DNA from: Pseudescherichia sp032055545
GTDB taxonomy: Bacteria; Pseudomonadota; Gammaproteobacteria; Enterobacterales; Enterobacteriaceae
Direction of reading: 5' to 3'
Assembly: GCA_032055545.1 (NCBI GenBank)
Contig: DAMBQR010000002.1
Span: 62,001-126,000, forward strand
Length of the DNA: 64,000 nt
The position numbers and the translations under genes were made by a program. Shown in pieces: positions 26,072 through 34,252 of the stretch; position 1 is the stretch's first letter, and each line of letters starts with the position of its first letter. The notes below the pieces were generated by a model, which was not told the origin of the DNA, made no database searches, and was given only the letters and a program-made list of their open reading frames with translations.

Positions 26072-26333
26072 CTACGAAAAAGCAATTAACCAGATGATCG
26101 TGCAGGGTACGAGCCGCCAGGCTCTTTTCGCCTTTGTTAACGACATGGTTGATGGTTATGGGCGTGCCGGTGGCTCCCTTGCTTTCAACATCCTTAATGA
26201 TGCTCTCGATAATGATTTACCAGAAGAGGTAGAAGAGGCTGTCGTTGATGCCCTGGAAGCGCTTAGCGGTCAGTGTCATCGCAGATGCTGGATCGGCTCT
26301 GGCGATTATCATCTGGCCCCTAAAGCAGCATGA
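26049..26333 (+). CDS. Unrecognised small acidic protein, second gene of the orphan pair
   Basis: 94 residues; a strong ribosome site GGGAGGT lies six bases before the ATG, and the start overlaps the previous gene by 23 bases, so the two are translated together. Acidic and helical (LNDALDNDLPEEVEEAVVDALEAL), with three cysteine/histidine-rich residues near the end (CHRRCW). A strong terminator follows three bases later. The small two-gene, overlapping, AT-rich layout resembles toxin-antitoxin or effector-immunity pairs, but no family match supports that. Confidence 0.6.
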   Translation: MMTEIRVNYEKAINQMIVQGTSRQALFAFVNDMVDGYGRAGGSLAFNILNDALDNDLPEEVEEAVVDALEALSGQCHRRCWIGSGDYHLAPKAA

Positions 26334-26335
26334 GT

Positions 26336-26360
26336 AAAGCCCCTGGTCAGGGGCTTTTTA
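26336..26360. terminator. Strong bidirectional terminator
   Basis: Perfect 10-bp inverted repeat AAAGCCCCTG / CAGGGGCTTT followed by TTTTA on the plus strand; on the minus strand the stem also ends in CTTTAC. It separates the orphan pair from the convergent ABC transporter operon. Confidence 0.9.
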
Positions 26361-26375
26361 GTTCCATTTAGTTGC

Positions 26376-27137
26376 TTAACGGCTGCTCTGCAAAAACTTG
26401 CGTACCCGCTCGGAGTCCGGATCGGTAAAGAACTTCACTGGCGCAGCCTTCTCGATCAGCACTCCCTTCTCCAGAAACACCACCTCGTTGGAGACCTGGC
26501 GGGCAAACTCCATCTCATGGGTAACGACGACCATGGTATAGCCCTCGGCGGCGAGGGATTTCATCACCCCCAGCACTTCGCTGACCAACTCCGGATCGAG
26601 CGCTGAGGTCGGCTCGTCAAAGAGGATCACCTCCGGCGCCATCGCCAGCGAGCGGGCGATGGCCACGCGCTGCTTCTGTCCGCCGGAGAGGGTAATCGGG
26701 TAAACGTCCGCCTTATGTCCCATACCGACCTTCTCCAGCTGCTGGCGAGCAGTGTCGTTGGCCTCGTCGCGCTTTATCCCCTTTACGTGCAGCAGCGCCT
26801 CGGTGACGTTCTGCTGCACGGTCAGGTGCGGCCAGAGGTTGAAGCTCTGGAAGACCATGCCGACGCGCTCACGAATGCGCGACAGCTCCCGGTGCGACAT
26901 CGCTTTGCCGCTCTGCTCGTCCACGCCGATGCGCTGGCCGCTGATGCGCACCTCGCCGCGATCCGGCTGCTCCAGCCAGTTCATGCAGCGCAGCAGGGTC
27001 GACTTGCCGGAGCCGGAGGAGCCGAGAATACTCACCACCGTGCCCTTCTCCACCGTCAGGTTGATATCCCGCAGCACCTCAACGTTATCAAACTGCTTGG
27101 AGAGATTCTTTACGCTTACCGCCGTTGTCTCATGCAT
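26376..27137 (-). CDS. Polar amino-acid-type ABC transporter ATP-binding protein
   Basis: 253 residues, GlnQ/HisP family. Walker A GSSGSGKST (about 36-44), signature LSGGQKQRVAIARSL (about 150-164), Walker B VILFDEPTSALDP (about 170-182), and a switch histidine in VVVTHEME. It energises uptake with the two permeases and binding protein encoded directly upstream. Overlaps the first permease gene by eight bases. The substrate is inferred from context (taurine or a related amino acid). Confidence 0.93.
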   Translation of the reverse strand: MHETTAVSVKNLSKQFDNVEVLRDINLTVEKGTVVSILGSSGSGKSTLLRCMNWLEQPDRGEVRISGQRIGVDEQSGKAMSHRELSRIRERVGMVFQSFNLWPHLTVQQNVTEALLHVKGIKRDEANDTARQQLEKVGMGHKADVYPITLSGGQKQRVAIARSLAMAPEVILFDEPTSALDPELVSEVLGVMKSLAAEGYTMVVVTHEMEFARQVSNEVVFLEKGVLIEKAAPVKFFTDPDSERVRKFLQSSR

Positions 27138-27795
27138 GGGTCATTCCTCTTCTGGCACCGTAGACGCTCAGTCGCTTAATCAGCAGCTCCAGCAGAATGC
27201 TGATGGCCCAGTAGAGGCCAATCGCGACAATAAATGCATTAAACGGAATAAAATATGTGGATTGCACGCCGTTAGCCGCAGCGGTAATTTCCTGCACGGT
27301 AATAATACTCAGGAATGCCGTATCCTTCAGGCAGATAATGAGCTGATTGCCCAGCAGCGGCAGCGACGAGGAAAATATGTTGGGCAGAACAATACGGCGA
27401 AAGATTTTATAACGGGAGAAGCCCTGGGAGAGCGCCGCTTCAATATAACCGACGGAGAAGAGCCGCCGCTGGCTACGCAATATTTCAAAGAAGTAGGCGC
27501 CGTGATAAATAACCAGCGCCAATAGTCCCGCGCTCCACGCCTCCATACTGATACCCAGCTCCGGCAGTCCATAATAGAGCAGGTAGGCAAGAATTAAAAA
27601 AGGGGTGGCGCGCATCAGGCTGACGAAACCAATAATAAGCCGATCGACCACCCGGCTCTGATGCTCCATGACGTAGCAGAGCACAATACCTATCGCCAGA
27701 CCGACAACCGCGGCGATAATAAATAGCTCCAGCGTCGCCAGCAGGCCATTAAGAAAACTCTCCCGCGCCGACCATACAATACTCCACTGATTCAT
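27130..27795 (-). CDS. Amino-acid ABC transporter permease
   Basis: 221 residues, HisM/GlnP-type permease with about five membrane segments. The EAA-loop-like segment YIEAALSQGFSRYKIFRRIVLPN (about 120-142) couples to the ATPase. It pairs with the second permease gene 14 bases upstream. Family members form heterodimers for polar amino acids. Confidence 0.92.
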   Translation of the reverse strand: MNQWSIVWSARESFLNGLLATLELFIIAAVVGLAIGIVLCYVMEHQSRVVDRLIIGFVSLMRATPFLILAYLLYYGLPELGISMEAWSAGLLALVIYHGAYFFEILRSQRRLFSVGYIEAALSQGFSRYKIFRRIVLPNIFSSSLPLLGNQLIICLKDTAFLSIITVQEITAAANGVQSTYFIPFNAFIVAIGLYWAISILLELLIKRLSVYGARRGMTHA

Positions 27796-27809
27796 AGCTC
27801 CTCCTGCTG

Positions 27810-28451
27810 TTAACGCGCCAGGCGCTTAGCTTTGCGTTCCGCCATGCCCTGCAGCTTCAGCAGCAGGCCGATAATCACCACGTAGAGCAGGCCGGCGGCG
27901 AGGATCGGCGACAGCGGCTCGTAGGTGACCGATGAGATACGGTTGGTGACGCGGGTCAGATCGACGACGCCGATAACCGCAATCGCCGGACTGCCCTTAA
28001 TTAAAAAAGACATCTCGTTGACCAGCGCGGGCAGGCTCTCAATCCACATCTGCGGCAGCATGATGTAGCGAAAGTAGGTCCAGCGCCGCATCCCTACCGA
28101 CTCGGCGGCCTCGCGCTGGGCGCGGGGGAAGTTACGAAAGGCGTTGCGCCAGATCTCGGCGTTGAACGCCGAGGTGTTGAGGGTCAACGCGACGATCGCC
28201 GCCAGGGTTTTATCCATGTTGATGCCCAGCGTCGGCAGCGACAGGAACAGAAACAGTACCAGCGTGACCAGCGGCGTGGCGCGGGCCAGGCTGATATAGA
28301 TCACCAGAATCTGATCGACGACAGGAATTTTCATCATTCTGATAAAGGCGATGACCAGGCCTGTTACGACGCCAAAGACGATCGCCAGGCCTGAGATCCA
28401 GAGGGTCGTCCATGCGCCTTCAATCAGTAACTGCCATGCCATTGAATCCAT
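27810..28451 (-). CDS. Amino-acid ABC transporter permease
   Basis: 213 residues, same family as its neighbour, with the EAA-type segment QREAAESVGMRRWTYFRYIMLPQ (about 113-135). It is the partner permease in the heterodimer. Located 27 bases downstream of the binding-protein gene. Confidence 0.92.
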   Translation of the reverse strand: MDSMAWQLLIEGAWTTLWISGLAIVFGVVTGLVIAFIRMMKIPVVDQILVIYISLARATPLVTLVLFLFLSLPTLGINMDKTLAAIVALTLNTSAFNAEIWRNAFRNFPRAQREAAESVGMRRWTYFRYIMLPQMWIESLPALVNEMSFLIKGSPAIAVIGVVDLTRVTNRISSVTYEPLSPILAAGLLYVVIIGLLLKLQGMAERKAKRLAR

Positions 28452-28478
28452 GTTGCCCTCCTCTGTTTAATGACGCGC

Positions 28479-29330
28479 CTATAGACCGGCTAGCTTATGG
28501 AACTGCTCGGCGCTGGTGATCGGCTCGTCAGGCAGATCGTCATAGGTTTCGCCAAACCACTTCATCTGCAGCTCTTTCAGCCTGCCGGTTTCCCGCAGAT
28601 GGTTGGTAAACTTCGTCATATAGGCCAGCAGCTCCGGCGAGTTTTTCGGGATTGGCCAGGCCATATAGCCCGGGCCGGAGACGGCCAGCCCCTTAGCGAA
28701 CACCTTCGGCCTGGCCTTCACCAGGTCATTAACCGAGATCACCACGTTGATTACGTAGTCGAGGCGCTTGTTCGCCAGATCGGCGTAGGCTTCCGGGTAA
28801 GAGGGGTACTCCATCACCGGACCGAGCTTGCCGCCCTCTTTCTCCAGCATCGCCTTTAGCTCTGGCAGACGGGCAAGCAGCGCGCTACCGGCCTGCACCC
28901 CTACTTTTTTGCCGCTGAGATCTTTTATCGAATTGAGGCTGTCGTCGCCCGCGCGCTTAACAAAATAGTGCTGAGCCGAGGCCCACGGCGGCGTGAAATT
29001 AAATACGTTAAGACGTTCGTCGGTTATCACTGCTCCGGTGAGCGCCATATCATATTGCCCGGTAGAGACCGCAGCCAGCAGGCCGGTCCAGGGCAAAATA
29101 CTCTGGTCGATATTGAATTTGGCATATTTTTTCAGCTCGTCGAGCATATCCTTGTTAAAGCCGTCGGTCTTACCATCGGTCATAAAGTTAAACGGTGCGT
29201 AGTCATCCTCGGTCGCAACTTTCAACGTTCCGGACTTTTCAATTTCAGGTAAATCTCTGGCTGCTGCCTGGTGGGAAAATGCCATCACCAGGAGTGCTGC
29301 AAGACAATATTTGCCGATAAATTTTTTCAT
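28479..29330 (-). CDS. Periplasmic amino-acid-binding protein of the ABC transporter
   Basis: 283 residues with a Sec signal (MKKFIGKYCLAALLVMAFSHQAAA, cleavage about residue 24). The SBP family 3 fold is clear: GTLKVATEDDYAPFNF at the start of the mature part, GFNKDMLDELKKYA, DMALTGAVITDERL, and GKKVGVQAGSAL. This family usually binds polar amino acids, whereas classical taurine transporters use the TauA/SsuA fold, so taurine transport by this system would be unusual. First gene of the four-gene operon, under the 29331-29556 regulatory region. Confidence 0.9.
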   Translation of the reverse strand: MKKFIGKYCLAALLVMAFSHQAAARDLPEIEKSGTLKVATEDDYAPFNFMTDGKTDGFNKDMLDELKKYAKFNIDQSILPWTGLLAAVSTGQYDMALTGAVITDERLNVFNFTPPWASAQHYFVKRAGDDSLNSIKDLSGKKVGVQAGSALLARLPELKAMLEKEGGKLGPVMEYPSYPEAYADLANKRLDYVINVVISVNDLVKARPKVFAKGLAVSGPGYMAWPIPKNSPELLAYMTKFTNHLRETGRLKELQMKWFGETYDDLPDEPITSAEQFHKLAGL

Positions 29331-29556
29331 TGTTCCACCTTAAATTAATATGCCAGGCCGTTGCCGTCGCGACGTTCAAAGCGCTGCAATAACCGTGCCG
29401 AATTAACGTTACGTCCGATTATCGGGGGGGCGTTTTTACAATAGGGAGGCTTTGTCCATTCTGAATAGAGCCAGTTTTGGCGCTTGTCCGTGTCAGCGCT
29501 TAATAAGCTGGTACAAAACTTGCTGCATTCCGCTAAAGAGCCTGAAGGAGCGCACT
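29331..29556. promoter_or_regulatory. Divergent promoter region with MocR-type operator
   Basis: Contains AGAGCCAGTTTTG at 29467-29479 (preceded by AT), an exact 13-base match to the inverted site at 24657-24669. A further GGTACAAAACTTG at 29510-29522 carries the same AAAACT core in reverse. The region serves the ABC transporter operon on the left and the MocR gene on the right, so the regulator probably controls both itself and the transporter. Confidence 0.7.
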
Positions 29557-31032
29557 ATGATCCGTCACTTACTGCATATTAATTTCGACCGCCAGCGTGG
29601 TTTGCAGGAGCAGGTGCGTGAGTCGCTCATCGACGCCATCCTCTGCGGCATTTTTCCAGCGGATGCGCCGCTCCCCTCCTGCCGGGCGCTGGCCGCACAG
29701 CTTAACGTCTCCCGCAATACCACGGCGCTGGTCTTTGAGGGCTTAGTCAACGAAGGCTATCTCATTAGCCGCCCGCGCAGCGGCTACTATCTGCATCCGG
29801 ACTACCATGCTATCCAGTCCGGCGCGGCGGCACGGGAGCTGGAGCCGCCTGCACCGGAATGTGTAAAAAATGCACCACGCTGGGGCGATAGGTTGAAGAT
29901 GCAGCCCAGCCAGCAGGAGTCGATCCTCAAACCCGCCGGCTGGATGCACTATCGCTACCCCTTTATCTACGGACAGCCCGATACTCAACGCTTCCCGCTC
30001 ACCACGTGGCGCGCGGCGGCAAACTGGCTGCACGGCGGCGTGCGCGATCCGGCCTGGGTCGTCGATCATATCGATCAGGACGTGCCGATGCTGATTGAGC
30101 AGATCCGCACCCGCGTGCTGCCCAAGCGCGGCATCGTTGCCGCGCCGGATGAGATCCTGATCACCCTCGGATCGCAAAATGCCCTCTATCTGCTGACCCG
30201 CCTGCTGATGTCCCGACAGACGCGAGTCGCAGTCGAAAACCCGGGCTTTCGCGAAGCGATCAACACCTTTCTCCTCAGCGACACCACGATTGTGCCGCAC
30301 CCGGTGGATGAGGAAGGGCTAGTGCTCGGCGACGCGCCCTGCGACTACTACTACGTCACGCCCGGTCATCAGGTGCCGACGGGGGTGACGATGAGCAGAG
30401 CGCGCCGCACGCAGCTGCTGGACTATGCCGCCCGTCATGATGCGGTGATCGTGGAGGACGACTATGACTCCGAGAGTAACTTTATGCAGGATCCGCTGCC
30501 CGCATTGAAGGCCAGCGATCGCAGCGGGCGGGTGATCTATGTCAGCAGCCTGTCGAAGGCGCTCTCTCCTGGGCTGCGGCTGGGCTTTATGGTGGCCGAT
30601 CCGGATCTGATCGACGAGGCACGGGCCCTCAGGCGTCTGATGTACCGCCATCCACCGGCCAACATTCAGTACCAGATGGCGCACTTTCTTGCCCAGGGCT
30701 ACTACGAAACCCATCTGCGCCGCTACCACGACGACTCCGCCCGCCGCTGGGAGACGCTGGCCGCCGCGCTGCGTACCTCTCTGCCGGAGTGCTCGCTGAT
30801 AGCCGGAAGCGAGCACGCCAACGCCTTTTGGCTGCGAACCCCGCCATCGGTGAATACCCAGCAGCTGACGTGGCGAGCGGCCCACGCGGGGGTGCTGATT
30901 GAGCCGGGCGCGCGCCATTTTCTTGATGCCGCCCCGCCGGATAACTTCTTTCGCATGGGCTTTCATGCCATCAACCCTGAGGCCATCGCGCCGGGCGTCG
31001 AGGTGCTGCAGAGGCAGCTGCATCAGCTCTAA
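29557..31032 (+). CDS. MocR/PdxR-family transcriptional regulator (GntR HTH plus aminotransferase-like domain)
   Basis: 491 residues from the ATG at 29557, behind GAAGGAG; an upstream in-frame ATG at 29452 has no ribosome site. N-terminal GntR winged helix (about 12-80, LPSCRALAAQLNVSRNTTALVFEGLVNEGYLISRPRSGYY) and a fold-type I PLP domain (about 125-491) with a conserved lysine in YVSSLSKALSPGLRLGF. MocR proteins sense amino compounds through PLP, as TauR does with taurine and GabR with GABA. Neighbouring genes and the shared 13-mer mark it as regulator of the transaminase, reductase and transporter. Confidence 0.9.
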   Translation: MIRHLLHINFDRQRGLQEQVRESLIDAILCGIFPADAPLPSCRALAAQLNVSRNTTALVFEGLVNEGYLISRPRSGYYLHPDYHAIQSGAAARELEPPAPECVKNAPRWGDRLKMQPSQQESILKPAGWMHYRYPFIYGQPDTQRFPLTTWRAAANWLHGGVRDPAWVVDHIDQDVPMLIEQIRTRVLPKRGIVAAPDEILITLGSQNALYLLTRLLMSRQTRVAVENPGFREAINTFLLSDTTIVPHPVDEEGLVLGDAPCDYYYVTPGHQVPTGVTMSRARRTQLLDYAARHDAVIVEDDYDSESNFMQDPLPALKASDRSGRVIYVSSLSKALSPGLRLGFMVADPDLIDEARALRRLMYRHPPANIQYQMAHFLAQGYYETHLRRYHDDSARRWETLAAALRTSLPECSLIAGSEHANAFWLRTPPSVNTQQLTWRAAHAGVLIEPGARHFLDAAPPDNFFRMGFHAINPEAIAPGVEVLQRQLHQL

Positions 31033-31125
31033 TTGTCCGATAAATGGCCCGTTGCACCCTGGCCGCCTCGGTGAGGTCTAAACCCGCTCTATACTGATTA
31101 GAAACAGACAACAGCGAGTTTACCT

Positions 31126-32244
31126 ATGCCCTTACTCGATTTTCATCGATCTGATGCCTTTACCCTGGGGATTGAACTGGAGCTGCAGGTGGTTAACCCG
31201 CCGGGATACGACCTCAGCCAGGACTCTTCTAAGCTAATAGACGCCGTCAAGGCCGAAGTAAAAGGCGGCGAGGTGAAGCATGACATCACCGAAAGTATGC
31301 TGGAGATCGCTACCGGCGTCTGCGGGAATATCGATCAGGCCGCAGGACAGTTCTCTGCCATGCAGCAGACCATCCTGCGTGCCGCCAACGAGCACCATTT
31401 GCAAATTTGCGGCGGCGGCACGCACCCGTTCCAGACGTGGCAGCGCCAGGAGGTGTGCAATGACGAGCGCTATGCGCGCACGCTGGAGATGTTTGGCTAT
31501 CTGGTGCAGCAGGCGACGGTGTTCGGCCAGCACGTTCACGTGGGCTGTCCGAGCGGCGACGATGCCATCTATCTGATGCATGGCCTGTCGCGCTTCGTCC
31601 CCCACTTTATTGCCCTTGGCGCGGCTTCACCCTATATCCAGGGCACCGACACCCGCTTCGCCTCGTCGCGGCTCAATATCTTCTCCGCGTTTCCGGATAA
31701 CGGCCACGCTCCCTGGGTCAGCAACTGGTCAGAATTTGAGGGCCTGTTCCGCCGCCTGAGCTACACCAGCATGATCGACAGCATCAAAGATCTGCACTGG
31801 GATATTCGCCCCAGCCCGCACTTTGGCACGGTTGAGGTGCGGGTGATGGATACCCCGCTGACCCTCGGCCATGCGGTGAACATTGCCGGGTTTATCCAGG
31901 CGATCTCCCACTGGCTGCTGGCGGAGCGGCCGTTCAAGATGCAGGAGCGCGACTATCTGCTCTATAAGTTCAACCGTTTCCAGGCCTGCCGCTATGGTTT
32001 TGCCGGGGTGCTGACCGATGTGCATACCGGTGAACAGGTCTCTATCGGCGAAGATATTCAGCGCCTGCTGGACAAAATTGCCCCCTACGCCGATAAGCTG
32101 AACGGCAGCAGCGCCCTGGAAGCGCTGGCGCAGTTTGTACGGCGTGGCAAGAGTGAGGATCGGCTGATGCGTGATTTCGTTGCTGACGGCGGCTCGCTGA
32201 TTGGTCTGGTGCAGAAGCACGCGGAGATCTGGGCGGCCAATTAG
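31126..32244 (+). CDS. ybdK: YbdK carboxylate-amine ligase (weak glutamate-cysteine ligase)
   Basis: 372 residues, matching E. coli YbdK in length and in its opening (FTLGIELELQVV) and the ATP-grasp-like GCS2 family segments CGGGTHPF and VGQHVHVGCPSGD-type motif (residues about 100-145). The family ligates glutamate and cysteine poorly in vitro; the physiological role is not known. Followed 68 bases later by ybdJ, as in E. coli, which marks the conserved backbone. Confidence 0.93.
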   Translation: MPLLDFHRSDAFTLGIELELQVVNPPGYDLSQDSSKLIDAVKAEVKGGEVKHDITESMLEIATGVCGNIDQAAGQFSAMQQTILRAANEHHLQICGGGTHPFQTWQRQEVCNDERYARTLEMFGYLVQQATVFGQHVHVGCPSGDDAIYLMHGLSRFVPHFIALGAASPYIQGTDTRFASSRLNIFSAFPDNGHAPWVSNWSEFEGLFRRLSYTSMIDSIKDLHWDIRPSPHFGTVEVRVMDTPLTLGHAVNIAGFIQAISHWLLAERPFKMQERDYLLYKFNRFQACRYGFAGVLTDVHTGEQVSIGEDIQRLLDKIAPYADKLNGSSALEALAQFVRRGKSEDRLMRDFVADGGSLIGLVQKHAEIWAAN

Positions 32245-32312
32245 GCCGCTTGATGTTGCGCCCCTATGGCAAATGGCTGACAATATCGTTTTAACTGACG
32301 ATTAACATCACC

Positions 32313-32570
32313 ATGACGCACCCACTTGAATCCCTGATGACGGCCGCAGGCATCTTACTGCTGGCCTTCCTCTCCTGCCTGCTGCTCCCCGTCCCCTCGC
32401 CGGGTGGCGTGCTGACGCAGCAGCTTATCGCGACCTTTCATCTGGTCGATGCTAACCAGCTCTACACCCTGCTATTTTGCATCTGGTTCCTGCTGCTCGG
32501 CACCATAGAGTACTATGTGCTGCGCTTTATCTGGCGGCGCTGGTTCTCACTGAACCACGCGTCCCGTTAA
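32313..32570 (+). CDS. ybdJ: YbdJ small inner-membrane protein
   Basis: 85 residues with two membrane helices (about 10-27 and 45-68) and a basic C-terminus, matching the DUF1158 protein YbdJ of E. coli, which is also encoded beside ybdK. Function unknown. Its 3' end overlaps the convergent esterase gene by 24 bases. Confidence 0.85.
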   Translation: MTHPLESLMTAAGILLLAFLSCLLLPVPSPGGVLTQQLIATFHLVDANQLYTLLFCIWFLLLGTIEYYVLRFIWRRWFSLNHASR

Positions 32571-34115
32571 GTCGCGCAGGCCATAGACCAGCGCCTCGGT
32601 CCAGGCGGCATAGTCGTGGCCGCTCGACCAGGGGTGGAAGCTGACGCTGTAGCCCTTCTCGTCCAGCATTCGGGCAAACTCTGCGCTATCGCGGTAGATC
32701 CCGCCCCCTTTACCTTGCGTCTCAAACCGTCCTGCTTCCACCCAGAAGCGCACCGGGTAGCGCGGCGACTGCTGATACTGACGCGTCAGCCAGCCGGGGG
32801 CTTCCCCTTTCGGCGACCACCAGTAGGAGCCGGATAGGCTCAGGACGTTGCCAAACAGGCGTGGATAGCGCAGCGCCACCCAGGAGGAGGCCAGCCCGCC
32901 ATAGCTTGCCCCGCCTACCACCGTCTTGCTTCGCGTCAGCGCCACACCGTGCTGGCGCAGCCACGGCAGCAGCTCGTGAGCCATAAAGTCGGCGAAGGCC
33001 GGGTTAGGTGGCAGCTCTTTGCCGCGCCGCGCCGCATCAAGGCTGTCAACAAACACCACGTTAACCGACGGCAGCGCGTGGCGGGCGATCAGCGCGTCCA
33101 GCACGCTGGCAGTGTGGTAATCCCCCTGCCAGGTTTTGCCATCAAACAGGATCAGCGTCCAGCGTGCGGGCTGCGCCGTGCGCGGTCGGTAGAGAGTTAT
33201 CTCCCGGCTGTTGTTTAGCAACTCGCTGTGCAGACGGTGACGGGTTAGCGTGCCGTGGCGCACCGGCTGGGCCATCGCCGCGTTGCTGAAGTAGCGGGCA
33301 GGAGTAAGATCGAGCAGCGAGGCGCGTTTCCAGCGATCGCTGTGCGGTTCGCTAAGGGTCTGGGGGTTGAGGGGATCGGCCTGGGCGCTCACCAGAATGG
33401 CACGCCGCTGCGGCACGGCGCTGCCCGCGAGCTGAGGCACGTCCGGCGCCAGCTTGTACTGCATCACCGTATCGTTTGGCACCACATAGCTGCGAAACCA
33501 GACGTCGGAGTTGCCCAGCCGGAAGAGTGGATCGTGATCGCCTCCCGGTGAGCCGAGAATAAATACGTTGCTGCGCGCACCGCGCCACAGGAAGGTCACG
33601 CGCTTGTGGCTGGCGTCCACTGGCTCGATCAATGGGGTCCCTGCCAGCTGACGCGCCTGCCAGAAGTTCTCGCTGGAGCCTCCGGCGGCAAGCTGGGCCG
33701 CCAGCCGCTGCAGTGCCGGGCTAACCGGATCCAACACCTGCGCGCGGCGCAGCGGCGTGGTCTCATGCATCTGCCAGCTAAAGCGCCAGCGCTTCCCCTC
33801 CTCGCCATGCAGCACCAGCGACGAAGGCTGCTGCACAGGGAGGGCAAAGAGCAGCGACTGCTCGCCGTCCGGGGGGCCATCTTCCAGCAGCGTGCGCAGG
33901 CGGCGATTGTTGCCATCCAGCAGGCGGGCATCGGTCACGCCGTAGAGCGTGGCAGCAACGTAATTCTCCTCTAGCCGCGGCAGCTGAAAACAGACTTCGC
34001 CGCTGGCATCAAATTTCCCCTGCTGCTCGCCCTGCATCGCTGGTGCATCGCAGGTCGCCGCCATCGCAGGCATCGCGCTCAGACCCATCAATAAACCGCC
34101 TACCGCCATCTTCAT
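32547..34115 (-). CDS. Exported Fes/IroE-like siderophore esterase
   Basis: 522 residues from the ATG at 34115, which gives a clean signal peptide (MKMAVGGLLMGLSAMPAMA) behind an AGGGA site; an ATG at 34148 adds 11 residues. An N-terminal beta domain (enterochelin esterase N type) precedes an alpha/beta hydrolase domain with nucleophile Ser404 in GGASYGG and a late histidine in SSGHDYAAW. Fes and IroD cut trilactone catecholate siderophores in the cytoplasm; the signal peptide places this enzyme in the periplasm, like IroE or PfeE. It is divergent from a TonB receptor with a Fur-like box between them, so release of iron from a catecholate taken up by that receptor is likely. Confidence 0.8.
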   Translation of the reverse strand: MKMAVGGLLMGLSAMPAMAATCDAPAMQGEQQGKFDASGEVCFQLPRLEENYVAATLYGVTDARLLDGNNRRLRTLLEDGPPDGEQSLLFALPVQQPSSLVLHGEEGKRWRFSWQMHETTPLRRAQVLDPVSPALQRLAAQLAAGGSSENFWQARQLAGTPLIEPVDASHKRVTFLWRGARSNVFILGSPGGDHDPLFRLGNSDVWFRSYVVPNDTVMQYKLAPDVPQLAGSAVPQRRAILVSAQADPLNPQTLSEPHSDRWKRASLLDLTPARYFSNAAMAQPVRHGTLTRHRLHSELLNNSREITLYRPRTAQPARWTLILFDGKTWQGDYHTASVLDALIARHALPSVNVVFVDSLDAARRGKELPPNPAFADFMAHELLPWLRQHGVALTRSKTVVGGASYGGLASSWVALRYPRLFGNVLSLSGSYWWSPKGEAPGWLTRQYQQSPRYPVRFWVEAGRFETQGKGGGIYRDSAEFARMLDEKGYSVSFHPWSSGHDYAAWTEALVYGLRDLTGRVVQ

Positions 34116-34161
34116 TATCAACGTTTCCCTACCAAAATTTGCCATCAACGCTAATGCAAAT

Positions 34162-34180
34162 GGTAATAATTTGCAATATC
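34162..34180. promoter_or_regulatory. Fur-box-like sequence between esterase and TonB receptor
   Basis: GGTAATAATTTGCAATATC matches 13 of 19 positions of the GATAATGATAATCATTATC consensus by hand alignment, and lies in the short divergent gap where both promoters must overlap. Iron repression of both genes is expected. Confidence 0.5.
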
Positions 34181-34252
34181 ATTCGCAGCGTTAATGATAG
34201 CGCGCCCTGCTCTGCAGGCAGGGATCACAAACAGGCAAGGGAACAGGTAATA

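Noticed and set aside
34043..34252. Upstream extension of the TonB receptor
   Set aside because: It would overlap the start of the divergent esterase and put 70 residues before a good signal peptide; the ATG at 34253 is better.
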